This document shows positions 19,800-29,600 of a stretch of DNA of 64,000 nucleotides, in pieces. This DNA comes from Geminicoccus roseus DSM 18922 (GTDB lineage Bacteria; Pseudomonadota; Alphaproteobacteria; Geminicoccales; Geminicoccaceae). The stretch spans positions 5,022,373 to 5,086,372 of the forward strand of contig NZ_KE386572.1 of assembly GCF_000427665.1 (NCBI RefSeq), given 5' to 3'. Below the pieces are notes generated by a model that was not told the origin of the DNA, ran no database searches, and saw only the letters and a program-made list of their open reading frames with translations. Made by a program: the position numbers and the translations under genes. Numbering within the stretch: the first letter of the stretch is position 1; each line of letters begins with the position of its first letter.

Positions 19800-19854
19800 C
19801 CGCGGCCAGGACGGCCGCGGGCACTGCATGGCCTGGCGCTGGCGGCGCCAGGCC
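19800..19854. terminator. Two tandem hairpins between gltX and gltA
   Basis: CCGCGGCC/GGCCGCGG (19800-19820, 5-base loop) and GGCCTGGCGC/GCGCCAGGCC (19830-19854, 5-base loop) are both perfect. In the minus direction they follow gltX and precede gltA. No T-run follows, so factor-assisted termination or a stability element is possible. Confidence 0.55.
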
Positions 19855-19928
19855 CTCCGATGGCTCATCGTCTTCCCCGGATCGGTCGAAGTCCTCCTGC
19901 AACGATCCGGAGCGCCACCGGTTTCCAT

Positions 19929-21356
19929 TCACTTCCTGGCACTCTTCTCCGGATTGCGGGAGGCCGCCGCGTCGTCCAGCCGGGCCAGGACCTCGTCCTT
20001 GCCCAGCACCGCCATGACCTCGAATAGACCCGGCGACACCGTAGAACCAGTGAGCGCCACGCGCAGCGGCTGTGCAATCTTGCCAAAGCCGATCCCGGCC
20101 TCGCCGGCATGGGCGCGGCAGGCCGCTTCCAGCGTGGCCTCGTCCCATTCCTCGACCGACGCCAGGGCGGCCGCCACCCCCGCCAGCCGCTCGCGCGCGG
20201 CCGGGTCCAGGAGCTTGGCGGCGTCGGTGGCGATCCGGATCGGCCGCGCCTCCACATAGAACGCCGCCGCCTCGGCCAGCTCCACCAGGGTCCGGCAGCG
20301 CGCCTTCAGCCCGGCCATCCCGGCGGTCAGCCGCTGCACGCCGACCTGGTCCAGCGCGATGCCGGCCTCCTCCAGATAGGCCTCGATCTTGGTGATCAGG
20401 TCCTCGTCGGCGCACTCGCGCAGCCAGTGGGCGTTCAGCGAGGTCAGCTTCTGCATGTCGAAGCGCGACGGCGAGCGGCCGACATGGCCCATGTCGAACC
20501 ACTCCACCGCCTGGGCGGTGGAGATCACGTCGTCGTCGCCATGCGACCAGCCCAGCCGCATCAGGTAGTTGCGCATCGCTTCGGGCAGCATGCCCATCTC
20601 GCGATAGGCCTCGACGCCCAGCGCGCCATGCCGCTTGCTGAGCTTGGCGCCGTCCGGCCCGTGGATCAGCGGGATATGGCCGAACACCGGCGGCTCCACG
20701 CCCATGGCGCGGTAGAGCTGCACCTGGCGGAAGGTGTTGGTGAGGTGGTCGTCGCCGCGAATCACGTGGGTGATGCCCATGTCGGCATCGTCCACCACCA
20801 CCGACAGCATGTAGGTGGGCGTGCCGTCGCCGCGCAGCAGCACCATGTCGTCCAGCTGGGCGTTGGGCACCGTCACCTCGCCCTGCACCATGTCCTGCAC
20901 GGTGGTCTCGCCGGTCTGCGCCGCCTTCAGCCGGACCACCGGCTTCACCCCTTCCGGGGCCAGGGCCGGGTCCTTGTCGCGCCAGGTGCCGTCATAGCGC
21001 GGCTGGCGGCCCTCGGCGCGCGCCTTGGCGCGCATCGCCTCCAGCTCCTCCGGGGTCGACCAGCAATGGTAGGCCTTGCCCTCGGCCAGCAGCCGGTGGG
21101 CGACCTCCGCATGGCGCGCGGCCCGGGCGAACTGGAAGACCGGCTCGTCGTCCCAGTCCAGGCCCAGCCAGCGCAGCCCGTCGAAGATCTTCTCGATGGC
21201 GTCCTCGGTCGAGCGCGCGCGGTCGGTGTCCTCGATGCGCAGGAGGAACTTGCCGCCCTTGGACCGGGCGAACAGCCAGTTGAACAGGGCCGTACGCGCG
21301 CCGCCGATATGGAGATAGCCGGTGGGCGACGGCGCAAAACGGACGATTACACTCAT
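19929..21356 (-). CDS. gltX: Glutamyl-tRNA synthetase
   Basis: A 475-residue class I aminoacyl-tRNA synthetase that charges tRNA-Glu (and possibly tRNA-Gln, for the GatCAB route common in alphaproteobacteria). The start [19 protein letters not shown] at 21356 places the HIGH-type signature at residues 16-19; AGGA lies upstream. The KMSKS-type loop is AKLSKRHG near residue 240. The C-terminal anticodon-binding region is present and the length is normal for the family. It is divergent from comEC, with 87 bp between the start codons. Confidence 0.96.
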   Translation of the reverse strand: MSVIVRFAPSPTGYLHIGGARTALFNWLFARSKGGKFLLRIEDTDRARSTEDAIEKIFDGLRWLGLDWDDEPVFQFARAARHAEVAHRLLAEGKAYHCWSTPEELEAMRAKARAEGRQPRYDGTWRDKDPALAPEGVKPVVRLKAAQTGETTVQDMVQGEVTVPNAQLDDMVLLRGDGTPTYMLSVVVDDADMGITHVIRGDDHLTNTFRQVQLYRAMGVEPPVFGHIPLIHGPDGAKLSKRHGALGVEAYREMGMLPEAMRNYLMRLGWSHGDDDVISTAQAVEWFDMGHVGRSPSRFDMQKLTSLNAHWLRECADEDLITKIEAYLEEAGIALDQVGVQRLTAGMAGLKARCRTLVELAEAAAFYVEARPIRIATDAAKLLDPAARERLAGVAAALASVEEWDEATLEAACRAHAGEAGIGFGKIAQPLRVALTGSTVSPGLFEVMAVLGKDEVLARLDDAAASRNPEKSARK

Positions 21357-21443
21357 TAGTTGATATCCTGCACGACGCGGATTAACCATAAGTTGAAGCG
21401 GCGCTAACCCGCGCGTCGCGCTTTAGCACGGAGACACTCGCAG

Positions 21444-23633
21444 GTGCAGCATGGTCGGACGACCTGGCCAGGTGCCGGGCGCTGGAGCGCCGGCAGCACC
21501 GCCCTGGCCGCCGCCACGAACGCCCTGCCACGCCTGCGCCGCCTGCTCCTGGCCGAGCGGCATCGCTGGGCGCTCTGGGTGCCGGTGCTGATGGGCGGCG
21601 GCGTCCTCCTCTATATGGTGCCGGCCGAGGAGCCCTCCACCCGCCTGGCCGAGCTGGCCCTGTTCGCCACCGCCGCCGGCCTGTCCCTGGCGGTGCTGGC
21701 GGTCCTGGCGGGGCGCCGGACCCGGGCGACCCTCGCGATTTTGCTGGTGGCCCTGCCCGCCGGCTATCTGGCTGCTGCCTGGCGCACCGCGTCGGTCGAG
21801 ACCGTGACCCTGGCGCGCCCCGCCACCCTGGAGCTGGAGGCGCGCATCCTGGCGGTGGAGGGCCGCGCGCGCGGCCACCGCCTGACCCTGGACCGGATCC
21901 TCGTGCTCGGCGGCGCGCGCCAGCCGGTCCCGCAGACGGTCCGGATCGGGGTCGCCAAGGGCGCTGGCTTCCTGGCGCCGGGCGACCGGATCCGGATCCG
22001 CGCCCGGCTGGAGGCGCCGCAGCCCCCGGCCCTGCCGGGCGGCTACGACTGGGCGCGCGACGCCTGGTTCCAGGGCCTGGGCGCGGTCGGCTGGTCCTTA
22101 GGCGCGCCGGTCCTGCTCCAGGCCGGCGGCCAGGACGACGGCCTGGCCCTGGCGGTGGAGGAACTGCGCAGCGCGCTGAGTGCCCGGATCGCCGGCGCCA
22201 CGCCCGGGCCGGCCGGGGCGGTCGCCGCGGCGCTGGTGACCGGGCAGCGCGGTGCGGTCGACGACGCGATCTGGCAGGACATGCAGCGCTCGGGCCTGGC
22301 CCACCTGATCTCGATCTCCGGGCTGCACTTCACCCTGGTGGCCGGGGTCGTGTTCTTCCTGGCCCGCTGGGGCCTGGCCCTCTGCCCGCCGCTCTGCCGG
22401 CGCCTGCCCGCCCAGAAGGGTGCCGCGATCTGCGCGATCCTGGCCTGCGCCTTCTACCTGGTGGTGTCCGGCGCGTCGGTGCCGGCGCAGCGCTCCTTCG
22501 TCATGGCGGTGATCGCGTTCTCGGCCCTGCTGGTCGACCGCGACCCGATCTCGCTGCGGCTTTTGTCGGTGGCCGCCATCGCCGTCCTGCTGTGGGCGCC
22601 GCACAGCCTGCTGGGCCCGTCCTTCCAGCTGTCCTTCGCGGCAATGGTCGGGCTGGTCGCCCTGTTCGAGGCCCTGGCGCGCCGCCGCGACCGGCAGCCG
22701 GCGGCCGCCCGCCCGCTCTGGCACCGGGCGCTGGCCTACCCGCAGGGCATCGTCGCCACCACCCTGATGGCCACGCTCGCCACCGCGCCGTTCGGCGCCT
22801 GGCATTTCGGCACGATCGCCACCTGGGGCGTGGTCGCCAACATGCTGGCGGTGCCGCTGACCTCGTTCGCGGTGATGCCGGCCGCGGTGATCGGCACCGT
22901 GCTGATCCCGCTGGGCCTGGACCAGCCGGCCTTCATGGTGATGGGCGAAGGGGTCGCCTGGGTGCTGGCGATCGCCGCCACCGTCGCCGCCTGGCCCCAT
23001 GCCGCCTTCGCGATCCCCGGCATGGACAGCGCCTGCATCGCCCTGATCGTGCTGGGCGGGCTGTGGCTGGCGATCTGGCAGCAGCGCTGGCGCCTGGCCG
23101 GCCTGCCCGTGGTGCTGCTGGGGCTGGCCACGGCCCTGGCCGGAACCCCGCCCGGCCTGTTCGTGGCCCCCGATGCAAAGGTGGCCGGCGCCATCAGCGA
23201 CGAGGGCCGCCTGCTGCGCACCCCTGGCCGGCTGGACGGCCGGGTCGCCGATGCCTGGCAAACCCGCGCCGGCACCGGCGGAAGGCCGGGCAAGTGGGAG
23301 GCGGCGCCGGACGGCGACCGCGCCGCCTGCGACCAGACCGGCTGCGTGATCCGCCAGGGCAGCCATGTCATCGCGGTGCTGACCGTGCCGGGCGATCCGG
23401 GCGACGACTGCCGCCATGCCCAGCTGGTGCTGGACCTGGTCGCCGAGCGGCGCTGCCCCCTGCCGACCCGCACGCTCGGCTACCGCAGCCTGCGCGCCGC
23501 GCGCGGCCTGGAGATCCGGTTCGCCGGCGGGGAACCGATCCTTTCCAGCCTGGCCCGGGCGCGCGGCGACCGCCCCTGGACCCGCTCCATTCCCCCCAGC
23601 CGCCTGGACGATGACGATGCCGGCAGCCCTTGA
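21444..23633 (+). CDS. ComEC/Rec2-family DNA uptake channel
   Basis: A 729-residue inner-membrane protein. Order of parts: basic N-terminus, two to three hydrophobic segments (about 45-115), an extracytoplasmic DUF4131/OB-like region (about 120-230), and the Competence domain with SGLAHLISISGLHFTLVAGV and about eight further membrane segments. The final part (about 590-729) is a small soluble tail without a metallo-beta-lactamase motif (no HxHxDH), so it is the shorter alphaproteobacterial form. The start is GTG 21444 with a poor ribosome-binding site. Its 3' end overlaps the next gene by 23 bp, which suggests co-translation. Confidence 0.9.
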   Translation: MQHGRTTWPGAGRWSAGSTALAAATNALPRLRRLLLAERHRWALWVPVLMGGGVLLYMVPAEEPSTRLAELALFATAAGLSLAVLAVLAGRRTRATLAILLVALPAGYLAAAWRTASVETVTLARPATLELEARILAVEGRARGHRLTLDRILVLGGARQPVPQTVRIGVAKGAGFLAPGDRIRIRARLEAPQPPALPGGYDWARDAWFQGLGAVGWSLGAPVLLQAGGQDDGLALAVEELRSALSARIAGATPGPAGAVAAALVTGQRGAVDDAIWQDMQRSGLAHLISISGLHFTLVAGVVFFLARWGLALCPPLCRRLPAQKGAAICAILACAFYLVVSGASVPAQRSFVMAVIAFSALLVDRDPISLRLLSVAAIAVLLWAPHSLLGPSFQLSFAAMVGLVALFEALARRRDRQPAAARPLWHRALAYPQGIVATTLMATLATAPFGAWHFGTIATWGVVANMLAVPLTSFAVMPAAVIGTVLIPLGLDQPAFMVMGEGVAWVLAIAATVAAWPHAAFAIPGMDSACIALIVLGGLWLAIWQQRWRLAGLPVVLLGLATALAGTPPGLFVAPDAKVAGAISDEGRLLRTPGRLDGRVADAWQTRAGTGGRPGKWEAAPDGDRAACDQTGCVIRQGSHVIAVLTVPGDPGDDCRHAQLVLDLVAERRCPLPTRTLGYRSLRAARGLEIRFAGGEPILSSLARARGDRPWTRSIPPSRLDDDDAGSP

Positions 23634-26600
23634 TCCTTCCCTGCCCAGCGGCCAGCCGCCCCGGCCGGCGCCCAGCCTCGCCAAGGCACGGCTGCGCAGC
23701 GTCGACCTGCTGATCGGCGCGCTGGTGCTGGGCTCGGTCAGCCTGGTCGGCGCCGCCACGGTCGCCGCCCGCCTGGAGGCCGGCCGGACCGGCCCGCCCG
23801 ATGCCGCCATCGCCGAGGCGGTCGAGACCCTGCGGCGCAGCTTCGGCTATGACGGGATCGTCCACGAGCTGGAGCGGCTGCGCCGCAGCGGCGACCCGGC
23901 AGCACTCTCCGCCCTGGAGGACAGCCTGCGCGAGGCGCGGGCCGCGATCGGCCGGCTCCGCCCGGCCCTGAGCGGGACCGACCCGGGCGTCGGCCGGGCC
24001 CTGGACCAGCTCGACGCCGCGGGCCGCCGGCTGGAGACCCTGCTGCGCTCCGGGACCGGCGAGCTGTCCGCCCGGATCGTCGAGCTGCCGGTGCTGGAGC
24101 CGCTGTTCGTGCTGGACGAGGCCACCCTGGCGCTGCGCGACGCCCTGCACGCCGCCGACGAGCCCCGCATCCGGCAGATGTTCGCCCTCACCCTGGCGGC
24201 CGCCTGCCTGCTCGCCGCCACCGCCTTGCTGCTGGCCTTCTGGGTGCGCCGCTCGCTGCTCGTCCCGCTGCGCCGCCTGGTGGCCGACCTCGCCGCCGGC
24301 AGCAGCGCCGACCTCGACCGCCTGGCCCTGCGCCCCGACGAGATCGGCACGATCGCCACCGCCCTGCGCGGCGGCACCAGCCCGGGCGCAATCCCGGCCA
24401 CTGTCCCTGCCGCCCCCGCCACCCTGCTTCCCGGCCAGGACGATCTTCTGCGGCGCATCCACACCCTGCTGGAATCGCTGGCCGGCACGCGCGCCGAGAC
24501 GCTCGCCGGCCCCTCCAGGAATGCCGCTCCCGCATCCCCCGCGAGCCCGGTGCCGGCCGCCGCCGCGACCGACATCCCGATCTTCGCCGCCCAGCCCTCC
24601 ACCACCCCCGGCACCCCGGCGCCGGGCCGGGACGCACTGGCCACCCTCCTCGACGCCAGCGCCACGGCCCTCGCCCACACCGCCGCGTCCCAGGACCTGC
24701 TCCGGCAGGCCCCCGGCGTACCCGGCCGGTCCGCCGTTCCCGAACTCACCCCCCCGGCCGGCCCGGACCCGGCCACCCGCTCCGAGCGCCCGCACCCGCC
24801 GCCGGAGCCAGCCCCAGCCATCGGCCAGAGCACCTCCGCAACCACCACTCCGCCCCGCCACGCCCCAGCCGGCCGGCCCGGCCAGGACGAGCCAGCGCCT
24901 AGCCTGCACCACCTGCCCCGGACCGATCCGACCCATCCCGCGCAGGAACCCGACACCGTCAGCCTGCTCCGCGTCCCCGCTGCCGACCTGCCGGCCGGAC
25001 GCATGTCCGACCACCGTGCGCCCGAGGCCGCAGGCCACCCCCGCGCGGACCTCTCCGCCACGCCCGACCCACGCGCCACCACCCGCCCTCATCCCGCCGG
25101 GGAGAACCCGCCCCCCCGCGCGACCGGCACGAACCAACCCGGGAACCGCAACCCGCAGGCCTCCTTCGACGACCTCAACAAGCACGGCCCCAGCGCGCAT
25201 GGCAGCCGACCCGCCCCTGGCGAAAGCCTCTCGGCCAGCGCGTCGCCCGCCCTGGTCAAGCCAGGAACAACCGATGCCCCAAACGAACCCGAGCCCCCTC
25301 GCGCGGGCACGCACACCCTGACCGGCGCCGCCAGCCCGCACCAGCCAGCCATGCCCCCCGGCGAACCCGAGCAGGGCGGCACCCGGCGGGACAGTCCCGC
25401 CCCCACAATCTCTCAGCCAGCAAACGCGATCTTCACGAACGAACCCGAGGACGGCCGCCTGCACCGGCCTGCCTCTCCTGGCGCCTCCGCCAGGCAAGAC
25501 CTCGCGCATCGCCCAAACGACCCCGGGCACCCCCGTGCCCGCCCGGACATCCTGTCCGCATCCCCCTCCAGCTCAGGCATCACAACCCTCTCGAACCAAC
25601 CCGACGCCCCAGGCAGGCAGCCCTTCACCAATCCCGCCAGCCCGTCCGAGCCGGCCCTTTCCACCAACGAACCCTGGCAGGGCGACACCCGGCCCGACAG
25701 CCCCTCCCTCGCATCCCCCAGCCCAGCAGGCACGATTCTCCCAAGCGAACCCGAGAACCGCGCCCCGCACCCGCTCGCCTCCTCCACCGTTCCGGTCGCG
25801 CATCGTGCTCCGGGTCACATCAACGAACCCGGGCAGGGTAGAAGCCAGTCCGACGGCCTGACGCTTCCCTCCTCCGGGTCCGCGATCACGAACGAACCCG
25901 AGGACGACGGCCCGCACCCGTCTGCCTCCCCTGATGACTTCGGCCCGCAAGGCCCGCTGGATCGCACCAACGAACCAGGACAAGGGGGAAGCCAGCTAGA
26001 CCGCCCGCTGCCCGCCTCCTCCAGGCCCGCGGTCGCAATCTTCACGAACGAATCCGAGGACGGCCGCCTGCACCAGCCTGCCTTCTCCGGTGGCTTCGGC
26101 CTACAAGGCCCGCTGGGTCGCACCATCGAACCCGGGCAGGGCAGGAGACAGTTGGACCGCCCGCTGCCCGCCTCCTCCCGGGCCGCGGGCGCAATCTTCA
26201 CGAACGAACTCGAGGACGGCCGCCTGCACCAGCCCGCCTTCCCCGATGGCTTCGGCCCGCAAGGCCCGCTGGATCGCATCAACGAACCCGGGCAGGGCAG
26301 AAGCCAGCTGGACCGCCCGCTGCCCGCCTCCTCCAGGCCTGCGATCGAGAGTTCCACGAAGGAACCCGAGGACGACAGCCTGCACCAGACCGCCTCCCCC
26401 GATGGCTTCGGCCCGCAAGCTTCGCAGGGTGGCACCAGCGAACCCGTGCAAGGCGGAAGCCGGCCGGACCGCCTGTCGCCTACCTCCTCCAGGCCCGAAA
26501 GCACGATTTGCACAAACGAACCCGAGGACGACTGCCTGCACCGGCCTGCCTTCCCTGCCGCCTTCTGCCAGCGCGATGCCATGGCTCGCACCAGCGAACC

Positions 26601-29600
26601 CAAGCAGGACAAAAACCGGTCGGACAGCCGATCGCCTACCTCCGCCGGTTCAGGAAGCACCGTTCGCACAAACGAACCCGAGGACGACAGCCTGCACCAG
26701 CCTGCCCCCCCTGCTTCCTTCAGCCACCGCGACGCCATGGATCACACCAGCGAGCCCGGACGAGGCGGAAGCCGGCCGGACAGCGGGTCGCCTGCCTCCG
26801 CCGGTCCAGGAAGCACGGTTCGCACGAACGAACCCGAGAACGGCGGTCTGCGCCAACCTTCCTCTCCTGCTGCCTTCAGCCAGCGCGACGCCATGGATCA
26901 CACCAGCGAGCCCGGACGAGGCGGAAGCTGGCCGGACAGCGGGTCGCCTGTTTCCCTCGGTCCAGCAAGCGCGGCTGTCACCAATGAACCCGAGGATGAC
27001 GGTCTGCGCCAACCTTCCTCCCCAGCTACCTTCAGGCAGCGCGACCCCACAGGTCGCACCAGCGAAGCCGGACTGGACGGAAGCCGGCCGGACATCGGGT
27101 CGCCTGCCTCCGCCGGTCCAGGAAACCCGGTTCGCACGAACGAACCCGAGAACGGCGGTCTGCGCCAACCTGCCTTCCCTGCTACCTTCAGCCAGCGCGG
27201 CCCCCTGGGTCGCACCAGCGAACCCGGGCAGGGCGGAAGCCGGCCGCCTGTCCTCCCCCGGCCAGCAAGCACGCTTTGCACGAACGAACCCGAGGACGGC
27301 AGTCTGCATCAGCCTGCCTCCCTTGATGGATTTGGTGCGCAAGGCCCGATGGATCGCGCCAATGGATCCGAGGAGGGCAGGAACCGGCCGGACAGCCTGA
27401 CGCCTGCTTCCCCTGGCACCCCCCGCCAGCACGGCCCGATGGCTCGAACCGGGGAGGCGGCGCAGGACAGGACCCGGCCGGAGGGCCTGCCGCCTGCCCC
27501 CTCCGGGCCGGCAAGCGCGATCCGCACGAACGAATCCGGGAACGACCGCCCGCGCGGACAGGCTTCCGCCGGTGCCATCGGCCTCTATACCCCTGCCGCC
27601 CGCACGACGGAGCCCGGTTCGGGCAGCAGCAGGCCGGAGAAGCTGAGCCTCACGCCGCCCGGCGCGGCTGGCGCGGATCGCGCGGACCAACCCGACCACC
27701 TGCACCGGCCGGCCGCGCCCGGCGTCACCGACGCGCTCGGGCCGAGCGGCCGGATGATCGACCCTGGCCAGGGCGAGGCGGCCAGGAAGACGCGATCGCT
27801 CCTCGTGGCCGAGACCCGCCGCACCGCCCCCGCCAGCGCTCCCGAGGCCGACAACCCGCTGCACGCCCCGGACGCGCCGGCCCGGCAAGCCCCCATGCTC
27901 CGCGCCGACCAGCCCGGACCAAGCGAACCAGGCCGGAGAACCCGCTCGCTCCTCTCGGCCGACCCGCGCCGCCCCGATCTCCCGAACGAACCCGAGACCG
28001 GCAGCCAACCGCCTGCCGCCGGCGCGAACGCCCAGCACAGCCCTGCAACCCGACCGGACGACGCCGGAGAGCCCGGAACCGGACCTGCCGCCCTCGGTCG
28101 CCGTCCCGGAACCGCCAGTCCGCCCGATCCGCAGGGCCCGGTGCGCCGCGCCCAGGGAGCCGACCTGGATAAAACCAGCCAGGCCGCCCTCACCCTCCGC
28201 TCGTCCGGCGCGGCCGATGCCGAGCCCATCAGCCCCCCTGGAACCGCCAGCCCGGCTCTCCGGTCCTCCGCCAGCCTGCCCGATCCGCAGGACCCGGTGC
28301 GTCGCGCCCAGGGAGCCGACCTGGATAAAACCAGCCAGGCCGCCCTCACCCTCCGCTCGTCCGGCGCGGCCGATGCCGAGCTCACCAGCCGCCCTGGAAC
28401 CGCCATCCTGCCCCGCCAACCTTTCACTGCCTTGCCCGATCCGCATGACCAGGCGCGCCACGCGGAGGAGGCCCGGCGGCCCGGGACCGAGCCGGGCGTC
28501 CCGTCCGCCCGGCCCCTCGAACCGGACCACGCCGACCTGATGGGCACGTCCGCAAGCGGTGCCTCGATCCGCATGGCAACCGCCGGGCAAACCGGCCCGA
28601 TCCAGCAGGTCGGCGGCATGGGCAAGGCCGGGAACGGACGGTCGTCCCGGCAAGATGCCATGCCCGCAGCGGACCCGCCCAAGCAGGCCGGAAGAACCGA
28701 CGGGCCAGGAAAGAGCGAGCACGTCGACGCAGCCGCGACCGCCCAGCCGCACGGGCCAGCCCTCCTCGCAGAGGCGAACCGGTCGGACGAGGCCGCGGGC
28801 GACCCCGGCCCCGCGGATGCGGACCGGGCCAGGCTGGCCGATCCCTCGCCCCTCTCCCGCCATTCTGGCGCTGCCCGCCTGACCGCAGGCGGCAGTCCGC
28901 CAGCCGTCGTCGCCGCGCCGGGTCCCCTCGCGGCCGCTCCTCCACCGGCGTCCCTGGGCGCCCCGGATGTCCCGCGCCAGGACCAGGCCAGCCAGCCTGC
29001 CACCGCGCCGGACCGCCCGACGACGCCCGGCCGCGCCGACCCTGCAGGCCAGAACCCGGCCTTGCCGTCATCCATCTGCCACAAATCCCGCCAACCGTCG
29101 CCGTCCGCCCCGGAAGATCCCGCGCCCGCTCCCGACGCGGCGCTCCCCCAGGCGAGCCGGGCCGAGCGGGCCGGCCGGAAGGAGCGCCGCACCGGGCCCG
29201 ACCAGGCCGCTGCCCTGCCGACCGATGCCGACCGGCGCTCGTCGCCCGGCGCCGCATCCCAGCCGCGCCAGTCCCCTGCCGCCAATCCCGACCCCGCCGC
29301 CGCCTCGGAGCCCGGCACCCGGCGTCCCGCACCGGCCCCTGCCAGCGCCATGTCCTCCGGCTCCACTCCCAATCCTGCTCCCGTGCCCGATCCTGCCCCG
29401 GGGCCCGACCCTGTCGGCCGGGCCGATCCGGATCCTGGCCCCCTCCTTGCCGCCGCACCCGCTCCGGCCACCGGCCCTGTGCCCGGGCCCGCCCCGGCAC
29501 TCCCCACCGCGATCGGACCCGACCCGGCGGCCACCGCGCCGCCCGCGGCCGCCGATCCGGCCGCCCCATCGCGCTCCAGCGTCCTGCACTCGATCGTGCA

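Noticed and set aside
23368-25530. Long minus-strand ORFs opposite the giant receptor gene
   Set aside because: They are Gly/Arg/Ala-rich shadows. The plus frame has the family-like membrane and HAMP segments, and G/C-rich third positions.
25891-28411. Tandem repeats as a possible CRISPR array
   Set aside because: Units are 156 bp, in frame, diverged, and have no short palindromic repeat with unique spacers; no cas genes are present.
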